Below, one piece after another: positions 47,045 to 61,700 of a stretch of 64,000 bases of DNA. The notes below the pieces were generated by a model. It was not told the origin of the DNA. It saw only the letters and a list, made by a program, of their open reading frames with translations, and ran no database searches. The DNA is from Azadirachta indica (lineage: Eukaryota > Streptophyta > Magnoliopsida > Sapindales > Meliaceae), in NCBI GenBank assembly GCA_022749755.1, contig CM040453.1, positions 8,764,102 through 8,828,101 on the forward strand, in the 5' to 3' direction. A program made the translations under genes and the position numbers. Within the stretch, counting starts at the first letter, position 1; each line of letters starts with the position of its first letter.

Positions 47045-47490
47045 AGACTGGACTGAAATTGGAATGGAATTGATAGGTTTAGTCCGGTATTTTATGCAAT
47101 TCAGTTCCGTTTCGGTTCTTAAATTAAAAAAACCAGAAATATTTGGCCCAATTTTGGTTTTGATCCAAAAAATTTGTACCGAACTGAATTTATTATTTTT
47201 TAATATTTTTTAATTTAAATGACATCGTTTTACTATATTTTTATAAAACCGAACCAATCAATCCAGTTTTAATTGTTATTTTAAAAAAGTAATAAATTTA
47301 CTAAAGAATATAACCGAATTCGAAAACCGAACCGATCAGTCCAGTTTTAATTCGATTATAATATGTAATTGGTCCGAATTTTTCTTCTTATTCAATCCGG
47401 TCTGTTTTCAAAATTTTAAAATCTGAAATTTTTAGACTTGGTATAATTTTTTAAAAAGTCGAACTGAACCGGATCGTGCCCACCCATAAT
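47045..47490. mobile_element. Small TIR-type element related to the tandem-array seed
   Basis: Carries repeated CCGAACCGATC/CCGGTCTG-type motifs on both strands around an AT core, with ATGACATCGTTTTAC near 47220-47234 and a right end CGTGCCCACCCATAAT. The array seed at 49287-49757 ends CTGCCCACCCTTA and has GACGTCGTTTTAC in its centre, so the two look like members of one family. The left end is degenerate. Confidence 0.5.
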
Positions 47491-47914
47491 ATAATATATA
47501 TATATATATAATGAAAATGAATCTCAACTACCGTTACGGTCTACAAATTCTATAATTTTTTAATTCAATTAATTATTTATATTTAAAGGTCTCGATCGTA
47601 TATGAAAAATAATTAATAAATTTATTAATCTTATGGCTTATTCATTATGTATCTTAATACAATAATTGAAATTAATGATACGGATATATTCTTAATTTGT
47701 AAATTCGAACTACCAATTACAAGCTAGCTATACTGACAGTAGAAACGGCTTAATAAAAATCGTATATGGTTCTCCGTTATTACTTTGACAAATGGGTATT
47801 AATGGTAGATGAGTTAATGGTGTAATTTCATTTTACTCCCTAATGTTTCAAAAAATATCATTTAGATTACTATCCTCAAATGTTATGAAAATCATCACTT
47901 TATTCTTTAATATT

Positions 47915-49135
47915 TCGATTAATGTCACGTAAGTTCTTTGACCAAACTTCATCCACTTTTAACTATTAGATAATTTTCAATTTACTCTTTGTAATATAAT
48001 AATTTTTAACTTAACTCTAACATTTATAAAAGTTATCATATTACTCCCATATATTAATTTTCTACTACTATCTTTATTAACTAAGAAGATAAAATTATAT
48101 TTTTATAAACTTAATTAATAAAAAATAACTCTTTATTTTTTTTCTTCTTTCTTATTTTTTCACTATTTATATTCTCAATTTAGTTAAGAAAATAATAGAG
48201 AAGAAAAATAATTTATTCATGTCCCATAATTTAATAATAGAATCAATTAATTGAACCTAAAAAACTCAAAAATAAAAATCTCTTAATTTTATTTGTTTTA
48301 TATATCTGTTAGATTTTATCTAATTTCATAAGATATAAAAAATAACTCTTGAGAAAAAAGTCATTAATTTTTTCAATATAACACATGCAAATATTTGTAC
48401 ATTAACTATATTAAAATTCAAATTTAAAAATTTAATATTATTATTCTGAAATAAATATTTCTGTAATATTTTATTTTGAAAAACAAAGTAATGATTATTT
48501 TTATATTTTTCTACTCGAATTAACATTATGTAAAAATTTTATACTTGCCATATTTCTATACTTTTAATATTCTTAGTGAATAAATAAGTAAATAAATTGT
48601 CTATTGAGAACTAAATTATCTTTAGGATAGATTTTTGAGAGAAAATTTATGAACTTTAATTTTTTCATAAATTAAACTAACTGATTTTATTGCTAAAATT
48701 ATGTGATTTGAATAATTTAATTTATTTATATTTTAGTTTTTTTCTTTTTCTAAATTAAAAAATTAAATTACTAATTTTAATTTATTTTAAACTCATTGTT
48801 ATTTCTCTTTGATAAGAAAAAAAAAAGGAAGAGATGTTGAAGAAGAAGAATAATGAAGGGAAAGAAATAGAGGTAGAAAACAAGAAAGAATACAAAATTA
48901 AATAAAGAATTATTTATTATTAATTAATTGTATAAAGATATGATTTTATTGTTTTAGTTGTTAAAAATAAAAATAAAAAAAGATAAAACATTAACATATA
49001 GGAGTAATATGAAGATTTTAATAAATTTTAGAGATAAATTAAAGATTATCATATTGTAAGAGGTAAATTATAAATTATCTAACGGTTAAAAGTGAATAAA
49101 AGTTTGATAAAGGGATTTACATGATATTGATCAAA
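47915..49135. mobile_element. Long-TIR AT-rich element, no ORF
   Basis: The left arm (about 47920-48250: CACTTTTAACTATTAGATAA, CATATTACTCCCATATATTA) matches the reverse complement of the right arm (about 48800-49130: TTATCTAACGGTTAAAAGTG, TATAGGAGTAATATG). The arms are about 300 bp and imperfect. The type resembles the element at 6067-6796. No target duplication identified. Confidence 0.6.
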
Positions 49136-49286
49136 CAAGACTGCAAAGAGGATCGCAGTGACGATTTTTAAAAAATTTGAGAATCCTTCTGTCTAATATA
49201 TAAAATATACTAAGTTAAGTGAAATTTCTTAAAATAATATGAACTAAATTAAATTACCATTTAATTTAATTGACTGGTAAAATTAG

Positions 49287-49757
49287 GGATGCGTACGGCT
49301 CGGTTCAATTCAGATTTTTAAAAAATCGGAACGGATCCGAAAATTTTGGGTCTCAAAATTTTGATACCAGAATGAACCAAATTGGAAGGAGATTCTAGAC
49401 CAGACCGGATCGATTGTATATTAGAACCAAATTAAAACCGAATCGATCGGTTCGGTTTTTGTGTCGGTTCAGTTTTTGAATAAATTTATTATTTTTTTAA
49501 AATTTTTCTTTACATTAAACGACGTCGTTTTACGAAAAAAAAATAAAACGACATCGTTTAGATAAAAAATATTAAAAAAATAATATTTTCAGTTCAGTTC
49601 AGATTTTTTAGATTAAAACCGAAACCGGACCGAAAATTTCAGGTTTTTTATTTTAAAAACTGAAATCGGACCAAATTGCATGAAATACCGGACCGAATCC
49701 GTAAATTTCGATCCGGTTCCGGTCCGCTCCAGTTTCAGTCAGTTTTTCTGCCCACCC
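49287..49757. mobile_element. Seed TIR element of the tandem array
   Basis: Runs from AGGGATGCGTACGGCTCGG to CAGTTTTTCTGCCCACCCT, with short opposed ends AGGG...CCCT. It is filled with CGGTTCGG/CCGAACC-type motifs and contains AAACGACGTCGTTTTACG. This is the only place in the window where the left part (49287-49385) occurs; every later unit starts within the element, which marks it as the original copy from which the array expanded. Confidence 0.7.
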
Positions 49758-52700
49758 TTAAATAAAACTTTTTGATGTAGAAAACTTTAATTTTGTTCAG
49801 ACTATTTATTAGTGACAATGATAGTTGATCTTATAAAATCAAAGTTTCTTGATTTCGTAAGATCATATCATTATTCGTTTGTATATGATGTCTACATTTT
49901 TTTGCTACCATTAATTGTTATGGCCTGTCATATATAATTGGCATTAGAATGCGACTAGTAAGTTAGAATTCAAACTATAAGCATTAGTTTTGTTCTAGTT
50001 ATTCCAATATGAACAACTCGTCTCCGTTTCTTTTCAACATTTTGATCATTTCAACTAATTATTTACATTTTCTTCATTATGACTGTGTATAATGACTTCT
50101 CTATTTTAAATATTCGGTAAATCAATATTTGCGAGCTTTATTCATGGGTGCAATTATATGCTATTAATTAATTTCAAATTTTTTCTATTTAAAATAATTA
50201 GAAAAATCATTAGTCGTGCTTCATGATGCATTGGAGGGAGATTCTAGACCAGACCGGATCGATTGTATAATAGAACCAAATTAAAATCGTATCGATCGGT
50301 TCGGTTTTTGGGTCGGTTCAGTTTTTGAATAAATTTATTATTTTTTTAAAATTTTTCTTTTCATTAAACGACGTCGTTTTACGGAAAAAAAAAATAAAAC
50401 GACCTCGTTTAGATGAAAAATATTAAAAAAATAATATTTTCAGTTCGATTCAGATTTTTTAGATTAAAACCGAAACCGGACCGAAAATTTCAGGTCTTTT
50501 ATTTTAATAACTGAAATCGGACCAAATTGCATGAAATATCGGACCGAATCGTAAATTTTGATCCGGTTCCGTTCCGCTCCAGTTTCGGTCAGTTTTTCTG
50601 CCCACCCTTAAGTAAAACTTTTTGATGTAGAAAACTTTAATTTTGTTCAGAATATTTATCAGTGACAATGATAGTTGATCTTATAAAATCAAAATTTTTT
50701 GATTTCATAAGATCATATCATTATTCGTTTGTATATGATGTTTACATTTTTTTGCTACAATTAATTGTTATGAGTTGTCATATATAATTGGCATTAGAAT
50801 GCGACTGGTAAGTTAGAATTCAAAACATAAACAGTAGTTTCATTCTAATTATTCCAATATGAACAACTCGACCCCGTTTCTTTTCAACATTTTAATCATT
50901 TCAACTAATTATTTACATTTTCTTCATTATGACTGTGTATAATGACTTCTCTATTTTAAATATTCGGTAAATCAATATTTGCGAGCTTTATTCATGGGTG
51001 CAATTATATGCTATTAATTAATTTCAAATTTTTTCTATTTATAATAATTAGAAAAATCATTAGTCGTGCTTCATGATGAATTGGAGGGAGATTCTCGACC
51101 AGACCGGATCGATTGTATATTAGAACCAAATTAAAACCGAATCGATCGTATATTAGAACCAAATTAAAACCGAATCGATCGGTTTGGTTTTTGGGTCGGT
51201 TTAGTTTTTGAATAAATTTATTACTTTTTTAAAATTTTTTTACATTAAACGACGTCGTTTTACGAAAAAAAATAAAACGACCTCGTTTAGATGAAAAATA
51301 TTAAAAATATAATATTTTCAGTTCGGTTCAGATTTTTTAGATTAAAACCGAAACCGGACCGAAAATTTCAGGTTTTTTATTTTAATAATTGAAATCGGAC
51401 CAAATTGCATGAAATATCGGACCGAATCCGTAAATTTTGATCCGGTTCCGGTCCGCTTCAGTTTCGGTCAGTTTTTCTGCCCATCCTTAAATAAAACTTT
51501 TTGATGCAGAAAACTTTAATTTTGTTCAGACTATTTATTAGTGACAATGATAGTTGATCTTGCAAAATCAAAATTTCTTGATTTCGTAAGATTATATCAT
51601 TATTCGTTTGTATATGATGTGTACATTATTTTGCTACCATTAATTGTTATTGCCTGTCATATATAATTGGCATTAGAATGCGACTGGTAAGTTAGAATTC
51701 AAATCATAAGCATTAGTCTTGTTCTAGTTATTCCAATATGAACAACTCGTCCCCGTTTCTTTTCAACATTTTGATCATTTCAACTAATTATTTACATTTT
51801 CTTCATTATGACTGTGTATAATGCCTTCTCTATTTTAAATATTCGGTAAATCAATATTTGCGAGATTTATTCATGGGTGGAATTATATGCTATTAATTAA
51901 TTTCAAATTTTTTCTATTTAAAATAATTAGAAAAATCATTAGTCGTGCTTCATGATGAATTGGAGGGAGATTCTACACCAGACCGGATCGATTATATATT
52001 AGAACCAAATTAAAATCGGATCGATCGGTTCGGTTTTTGGGTCGGTTCAGTTTTTGAATAAATTTATTATTTTTTTAAAATTTTTCTTTACATTAAACGA
52101 CGTCGTTTTACGAAAAAAAAATAAAACGACCTCGTTTAGATGAAAAATATTAAAAAAATAATATTTTCAGTTCGATTCAGATTTTTTAGATTAAAACCGA
52201 AACCGGACCGAAAATTTCAGGTCTTTTATTTTAATAACTGAAATCGGACCAAATTGCATGAAATATCGGACCGAATCCGTAAATTTTGATCTGGTTCCGG
52301 TCCGCTTCAGTTTCGGTCAGTTTTTCTGCCCACCTTTAAGTAAAACTTTTTGATGTAGAAAATTGAATTTTGTTCAGAATATTTATCAGTGACAATGATA
52401 CTTGATCTTACAAAATCAAAGTTTCTTGATTTCGTAAGATCATATCATTATTCGTTTGTATATGATGTCTACATTTTTTTGCTACCATTAATTGTTATGG
52501 CCTGTCATATATAATTGGCATTAGAATGCGACTAGTAAGTTAGAATTCAAACCATAAGCATTAGTTTTGTTCTAGTTATTCCAATATGAACAACTCGTCT
52601 CCGTTTCTTTTCAACATTTTGATCATTTCAACTAATTATTTACATTTTCTTCATTATGACTGTGTATAATGACTTCTCTATTTTAAATATTCGGTAAATC

Positions 52701-55700
52701 AATATTTGCGAGCTTTATTCATGGGTGCAATTATATGCTATTAATTAATTTCAAATTTTTTCTATTTAAAATAATTAGAAAAATCATTAGTCGTGCTTCA
52801 TGATGCATTGGAGGGAGATTTTAGACCAGACCGGATCGATTGTATAATAGAACCAAATTAAAATCGTATCGATCGGTTCGGTTTTTGGGTCGGTTCAGTT
52901 TTTGAATAAATTTATTATTTTTTTAAAATTTTTCTTTTCATTAAATGACGTCGTTTTACGGAAAAAAAATAAAACGACCTCGTTTAGATGAAAAATATTA
53001 AAAAAATAATATTTTCAGTTTGCTTCAGATTTTTTAGATTAAAATCGAAACCGAACCGAAAATTTCAGGTTTTTTATTTTAAAAATCGAAATCGGACCAA
53101 ATTGCATGAAATACCGGATCGAACCCGTAAATTTTGATCCGGTTCCGGTCCGCTCCAGTTTCGGTCAGTTTTTCTGCCCACCCTTAAGTAAAACTTTTTG
53201 ATGTAGAAAATTTTAATTTTGTTCAGAATATTTATCAGTGACAATGATAGTTGATCTTATAAAATCAAAATTTTTTGATTTCATAAGATCATATCATTAT
53301 TCGTTTGTATATGATGTTTACATTTTTTTGCTACAATTAATTGTTATGAGTTGTCATATATAATTGGCATTAGAATGCGACTGGTAAGTTAGAATTCAAA
53401 ACATAAACATTAGTTTTATTCTAATTATTCCAATATGAACAACTCGTCCCCGTTTCTTTTCAACATTTTAATCATTTCAACTAATTATTTACATTTTCTT
53501 CATTATGACTGTGTATAATGACTTCTCTATTTTAAATATTCGGTAAATCAATATTTGCGAGCTTTATTCATGGGTGCAATTATATGCTATTAAATAATTT
53601 CAAATTTTTTCTATTTATAATAATTAGAAAAATCATTAGTCGTGCTTCATGATGAATTGGAGGGAGATTCTAGACCAGACCGGATCGATTGTATATTAGA
53701 ACCAAATTAAAACCGAATCGATCGGTTCAGTTTTTGGGTCGGTTCAGTTTTTGAATAAATTTATTATTTTTTTAAAATTTTTCTTTACATTAAACGACGT
53801 CGTTTTACGAAAAAAAATAAAACGACCTCGTTTAGATGAAAAATATTAAAAAAATAATATTTTCAGTTCGGTTCAGATTTTTTAGATTAAAACCGAAACC
53901 GGACCGAAAATTTCAAGTTTTTTATTTTAATAACTGAAATCGGACCAAATTGCATGAAATATCGGACCGAATCCGTAAATTTTGATCTGGTTCCGGTCCG
54001 CTTCAGTTTCGGTCAGTTTTTCTGCCCATCCTTAAATAAAACTTTTTGATTTAGAAAACTTTAATTTTGTTCAGGCTATTTATTAGTGACAATGATAGTT
54101 GATCTGACAAAATCAAAATTTCTTGATTTCGTAAGATTATATCATTATTCGTTTGTATATGATGTGTACATTATTTTGCTACCATTAATTGTTATTGCCT
54201 GTCATATATAATTGGCATTAGAATGCGACTGGTAAGTTAGAATTCAAATCATAAGCATTAGTCTTGTTCTAGTTATTCCAATATGAACAACTCGTCCCCG
54301 TTTCTTTTCAACATTTTGATCATTTCAACTAATTATTTACATTTTCTTCATTATGACTGTGTATAATGACTTCTCTATTTTAAATATTCGGTAAATCAAT
54401 ATTTGCGAGCTTTATTCATGGGTGGAATTATATGCTATTAATTAATTTCAAATTTTTTCTATTTAAAATAATTAGAAAAATCATTAGTCGTGCTTCATGA
54501 TGAATTGGAGGGAGATTCTACACCAGACCGGATCGATTATATATTAGAACCAAATTAAAACCGGATCGATCGGTTCGGTTTTTGGGTTGGTTCAGTTTTT
54601 GAATAAATTTATTATTTTTTTAAAATTTTTTTTACATTAAACGACGTCGTTTTATGAAAAAAAATAAAACGACATCGTTTAGATGAAAAAATAAAAAAAA
54701 ATAATATTTTCAGTTCGGTTCAGATTTTTTAAATTAAAACCGAAACAATACCGAAAATTTCAGGTTTTTTTATTTTAAAAACTGAAATCGGACCAAATTG
54801 CATGAAATACCGGACTGAAACCGTAAATTTTGATCCGGTTCCGGTCTGCTCCAGTTTCGGTCAGTTTTTCTGCCCACCTTTAAGTAAAACTTTTTGATGT
54901 AGAAAACTTGAATTTTGTTCAGAATATTTATCAGTGACAATGATCGTTGATCTTACAAAATCAAAGTTTCTTGATTTTGTAAGATCATATCATTATTCGT
55001 TTGTATATGATGTTTACAATTTTTTGCTACCATTAATTGTTATGGCTTGTCATATATACAATTGGCATTAGAATACGACTGGTAAGTTAGAATTCAAATC
55101 ATAAGCATTAGTCTTGTTCTAGTTATTCCAATGTGAACAACTCGTCCCCGTTTCTTTTCAACATTTTGATCATTTCAACTAATTATTTACATTTTCTTCA
55201 TTATGACTGTGTATAATGACTTCTCTATTTTAAATATTCGGTAAATCAATATTTGCGAGCTTTATTCATGGGTGCAATTATATGCTATTAATTAATTTCA
55301 AATTTTTTCTATTTAAAATAATTAGAAAAATCATTAGTCGTGCTTCATGATGAATTGGAGGGAGATTCTAGATCAGACCGGATCGATTGTATATTAGAAC
55401 CAAATTAAAACCGGTTCGATTGGTTGGATTTTTGGGTTGGTTCAGTTTTTGAATAAATTTATTTTTTTTTTAAAATTTTTCTTTTCATTAAACGACGTTG
55501 TTTTACGGAAAAAAAATAAAACGACATCGTTTAGATGAAAAATATTAAAAAAATAATATTTTCAGTTCGGTTCAGATTTTTTAGATTAAAACTGAAACCG
55601 GACCGAAAATTTTAGGTTTTTTATTTTAAAAACCGAAATCGAACCAAATTGCATGAAATACCGGACTGAACCCGTAAATTTCGATCCGGTTCCGGTCCGC

Positions 55701-58700
55701 TTCAGTTTCGGTCAGTTTTTCTGCCCATCCTTAAATAAAACTTTTTGATGTACAAAATTTTAATTTTGTTCAGACTATTTATTAGTGACAATGATAGTTG
55801 ATCTTACAAAATCAAAGTTTCTTGATTTCGTAAGATCATATCATTATTCGTTTGTATATGATGTCTACATTTTTTTGCTACCATTAATTTTTATGGCTTG
55901 TCATATATAATTGGCATTAGAATGCGACCGGTAAATTAGAATTCAAATCATAAGCATTAGTCTTGTTCTAGTTATTCCAATATGAACAACTCGTCCCCGT
56001 TTCTTTTCAACATTTTGATCATTTCAACTAATTATTTAAATTTTCTTCATTATGACTGTGTATAATGACTTCTCTATTTTAAATATTCGGTAAATCAATA
56101 TTTGCGAGCTTTATTCATGGGTGCAATTATATGCTATTAATTAATTTCAAATTTTTTCTATTTAAAATAATTAAAAAAATCATTAGTCGTCCTTCATGAT
56201 GAATTGAGGGAGATTCTAGACCAGACCGGATCGATTGTATATTAGAACCAAATTAAAATCGGATCGATCGGTTCGGTTTTTGGGTCGGTTCAGTTTTTGA
56301 ATAAATTTATTTTTTTTTTTAAAATTTTTCTTTACATTAAATGACGTCGTTTTACGAAAAAAAAAATAAAACGACCTCGTTTAGATGAAAAATATTAAAA
56401 AAATAATATTTTCAGTTCGGTTCAGATTTTTTAGATTAAAACTGAAACGGACCGAAAATTTCAGGTTTTTTATTTTAAAAACTGAAATTGGATCAAATTG
56501 CATGAAATACCGGACTGAACCCGTAAATTTCGATCCGGTTCCGGTCCGCTCCAGTTTCGGTCAGTTTTTCTGCCCACCTTTAAGTAAAACTTTTTGATGT
56601 AGAAAACTTGAATTTTGTTCAGAATATTTATCAGTGACAATGATGGTTGATCTTACAAAATCAAAGTTTCTTGATTTCGTAAGATCATATCATTATTCGT
56701 TTGTATATGATGTCTACATTTTTTTGCTACCATTAATTTTTATGGCTTGTCATATATAATTGGCATTAGAATGCGACCGGTAAATTAGAATTCAAATCAT
56801 AAGCATTAGTCTTGTTCTAGTTATTCCAATATGAACAACTCGTCCCCGTTTCTTTTCATCATTTTGATCATTTCAACTAATTATTTACATTTTCTTCATT
56901 ATGACTGTGTATAATGACTTCTCTATTTTAAATATTCGGTAAATCAATATTTGCGAGCTTTATTCATGGGTGCAATTATATGCTATTAATTAATTTCAAA
57001 TTTTTTCTATTTAAAATAATTAAAAAAATCATTAGTCGTCCTTCATGATGAATTGGAGGGAGATTCTAGACCAGACCGGATCGATTGTATATTAGAACCA
57101 AATTAAAACCGGATCGATCGGTTCGGTTTTTGGGTCGGTTCAGTTTTTGAATAAATTTATTATTTTTTTAAAATTTTTCTTTACATTAAATGACGTCGTT
57201 TTACGAAAAAAAATAAAACGACCTCGTTTAGATGAAAAATATTAAAAAAATAATATTTTCAGTTCGGTTCAGATTTTTTAGATTAAAACTGAAACTGGAC
57301 CGAAAATTTCAGGTTTTTTATTTTAAAAACTGAAATTGGATCAAATTGCATGAAATACCGGACTGAACCCGTAAATTTCGATCCGGTTCCGGTCCGCTCC
57401 AGTTTCGGTCAGTTTTTCTGCCCACCTTTAAGTAAAACTTTTTGATGTAGAAAACTTGAATTTTGTTCAGAATATTTATCAGTGACAATGATAGTTGATC
57501 TTACAAAATCAAAGTTTCTTGATTTCGTAAGATCATATCATTATTCGTTTGTATATGATGTCTACATTTTTTTGCTACCATTAATTTTTATGGCTTGTCA
57601 TATATAATTGGCATTAGAATGCGACTGGTAAATTAGAATTCAAATCATAAGCATTAGTCTTGTTCTAGTTATTCCAATATGAACAACTCGTCCCCGTTTC
57701 TTTTCAACATTTTGATCATTTCAACTAATTATTTACATTTTCTTCATTATGACTGTGTATAATGACTTCTCTATTTTAAATATTCGGTAAATCAATATTT
57801 GCGAGCTTTATTCATGGGTGCAATTATATGCTATTAATTAATTTCAAATTTTTTCTATTTAAAATAATTAAAAAATCATTAGTCGTGCTTCATGATGAAT
57901 TGGAGGGAGATTCTAGACCAGACCGGATCGATTGTATATTAGAACCAAATTAAAACCGTATCGATCGGTTCGGTTTTTGGGTCGGTTCAGTTTTTGAATA
58001 AATTTATTATTTTTTTAAAATTTTTCTTTACATTAAATGACGTCGTTTTACGAAAAAAAAAAATAAAACGACCTCGTTTAGATGAAAAAAATATTAAAAA
58101 AATAATATTTTCAGTTCGGTTCAGATTTTTTAGATTAAAACTGAAACTGGACCGAAAATTTCAGGTTTTTTTTATTTTAAAAACTGAAATTGGATCAAAT
58201 TGCATGAAATACCGGACTGAACCCGTAAATTTCAATCCGGTTCCGGTCCGCTCCAGTTTCGGTCAGTTTTTCTGCCCACCTTTAAGTAAAACTTTTTGAT
58301 GTAGAAAACTTGAATTTTGTTCAGAATATTTATCAGTGACAATGATAGTTGATCTTACAAAATCAAAGTTTCTTGATTTCGTAAGATCATATCATTATTC
58401 GTTTGTATATGATGTCTGCATTTTTTTGCTACCATTAATTGTTATTGCCTGTCATATATAATTGGCATTAGAATGCGACTAGTAACTTAAAATTCAAATC
58501 ATAAGCATTAGTCTTCTTCTAGTTATTCGAATATGAACAACTCGTCCCCGTTTCTTTTCAACAATTTGATCATTTCAACTAATTATTTACATTTTCTTCA
58601 TTATGACTGTGTATAATGACTTCTCTATTTTAAATATTCGGTAAATCAATATTTGCGAGCTTTATTCATGGGTGGAATGATGCTATTAATTAATTTCAAA

Positions 58701-61700
58701 TTTTTTCTATTTAAAATAATTAAAAAAATCATTAGTCGTGCTTCATGATGAACTGGAGGGAGATTCTAAACCAGACCGGATCGATTGTATATTAGAACCA
58801 AATTAAAACCGAATCGATCGGTTCGGTTTTTGGGTCGGTTCAGTTTTTGAATAAATTTATTATTTTTTTAAAATTTTTCTTTACATTAAACGACGTCGTT
58901 TTACGAAAAAAAATAAAACGACCTCGTTTAGATGAAAAATATTAAAAAAATAATATTTTCAGTTCGGTTCAGATTTTTTAGATTAAAACCGAAACCGGAC
59001 CGAAAATTTCAAGTTTTTTATTTTAATAACTGAAATCGGACCAAATTGCATGAAATATCGGACCGAATCCGTAAATTTTGATCTGGTTCCAGTCCGCTTC
59101 AGTTTCGGTCAGTTTTTCTGCCCATCCTTAAATAAAACTTTTTGATTTAGAAAACTTTAATTTTGTTCAGGCTATTTATTAGTGACAATGATAGTTGATC
59201 TGACAAAATCAAAATTTCTTGATTTCGTAAGATTATATCATTATTCGTTTGTATATGATGTGTACATTATTTTGCTACCATTAATTGTTATTGCCTGTCA
59301 TATATAATTGGCATTAGAATGCGACTGGTAAGTTAGAATTCAAATCATAAGCATTAGTCTTGTTCTAGTTATTCCAATATGAACAACTCGTCCCCGTTTC
59401 TTTTCAACATTTTGATCATTTCAACTAATTATTTACATTTTCTTCATTATGACTGTGTATAATGACTTCTCTATTTTAAATATTCGGTAAATCAATATTT
59501 GCGAGCTTTATTCATGGGCGGAATTATATGCTATTTATTAATTTCAAATTTTTTCTATTTAAAATAATTAGAAAAATCATTAGTCGTGCTTCATGATGAA
59601 TTGGAGGGAGATTCTACACCAGACCGGATCGATTATATATTAGAACCAAATTAAAACCGGATCGATCGGTTCGATTTTTGGGTTGGTTCAGTTTTTGAAT
59701 AAATTTATTATTTTTTTAAAATTTTTCTTTACATTAAACGACGTCGTTTTATGAAAAAAAATAAAACGACATCGTTTAGATGAAAAATATTAAAAAAATA
59801 ATATTTTCAGTTCGGTTCAGATTTTTTAGATTAAAACCGAAACAATACCGAAAATTTCAGGTTTTTTTATTTTAAAAACTGAAATCAGACCAAATTGCAT
59901 GAAATACCGGACTGAAACCGTAAATTTTGATCCGGTTCCGGTCTGCTCCAGTTTCGGTCAGTTTTTCTGCCCACCTTTAAGTAAAACTTTTTGATGTAGA
60001 AAACTTGAATTTTGTTCAGAATATTTATCAGTGACAATGATCGTTGATCTTACAAAATCAAAGTTTCTTGATTTTGTAAGATCATATCATTATTCGTTTG
60101 TATATGATGTCTGCATTTTTTTGCTACCATTAATTGTTATTGCCTGTCATATATAATTGGCATTAGAATGCGACTAGTAACTTAAAATTCAAATCATAAG
60201 CATTAGTCTTCTTCTAGTTATTCGAATATGAACAACTCGTCCCCGTTTCTTTTCAACAATTTGATCATTTCAACTAATTATTTACATTTTCTTCATTATG
60301 ACTGTGTATAATGACTTCTCTATTTTAAATATTCGGTAAATCAATATTTGCGAGCTTTATTCATGGGTGGAATGATGCTATTAATTAATTTCAAATTTTT
60401 TCTATTTAAAATAATTAAAAAAATCATTAGTCGTGCTTCATGATGAACTGGAGGGAGATTCTAAACCAGACCGGATCGATTGTATATTAGAATCAAATTA
60501 AAGCCGAATCGATCGGTTCGGTTTTTGGGTCGGTTCAGTTTTTGAATAAATTTATTATTTTTTTAAAATTTTTCTTTTCATTAAACGACGTCGTTTTACG
60601 AAAAAAAAATAAAACGACATCGTTTAGATGAAAAATATTAAAAAAATAATATTTTCAGTCCGGTTCAGATTTTTTAGATGAAAACTGAAACCGGATCGAT
60701 AATTTCAGGTTTTTTGTTTTAAAAACTGAAATCGGACCAAATTGCATGAAATACCAGACTGAACCGGTAAATTTCGATCCGGTTCCGGTCCGCTGCAGTT
60801 TCGGTCAATTTTTCTGCCCACCCTTAAGTAAAACTTTTTGATGTAGAAAATTTTAATTTTGTTTAGAATATTTATCAGTGACAATGATAGTTGATCTTAC
60901 AAAATCAAAATTTTTTGATTTCGTAAGATCATATCATTATTCGTTTGTATATGATGTTTACATTTTTTTGCTACCATTAGTTGTTATAGCTTGACATATA
61001 TAATTGGCATTAGAATGCGACTGGTAAGTTAGAATTCAAAACATAAACATTAGTCTTGTTCTAATTATTCCACTATAAACAACTCGTCCCCGTTTATTTT
61101 CAACATTTTGATCATTTCAACTAATTATTTACATTTTCTTCATTATGACTGTGTATAATGACTTCTTTATTTTAAATATTCGGTAAATCAATATTTGCGA
61201 GCTTTATTCATGGGTGGAATTATATGCTATTAATTAATTTCAAATTTTTTCTATTGAAAATAATTAAAAAAATCATTAGTTGTGCTTCATGATGAACTGG
61301 AGGGAGATTCTAAACCAGACCGGATCGATTGTATATTAGAACCAAATTAAAACCGGATCGATCGGTTCGGTTTTTGGGTCGGTTCAGTTTTTGAATAAAT
61401 TTATTATTTTTTTAAAATTTTTCTTTTCATTAAACAACGTCGTTTTACAAAAAAAAAATAAAACGACATCGTTTAGATGAAAAATATTAAAAAAATAATA
61501 TTTTCAGTTCGGTTCAGATTTTTTAAATTAAAACCGAAACCAGACCGAAAATTTCAGGTTTTTTATTTTAAAAACTGAAAGCGGACCAAATTGGATGAAA
61601 TACCGGACCGAATCCGTAAATTTTGATCCAGTTCCGGTCCGCTCCAGTTTCGGCCAGTTTTTCTGCCCATCCTTAAATAAAACTTTTTGATGTAGAAAAT

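Noticed and set aside
56385..58299. Lys/Phe-rich ORFs of 70 and 101 codons within the array
   Set aside because: They exist only in single units where an indel opens the frame. They read through transposon-derived motifs and are not conserved between units.
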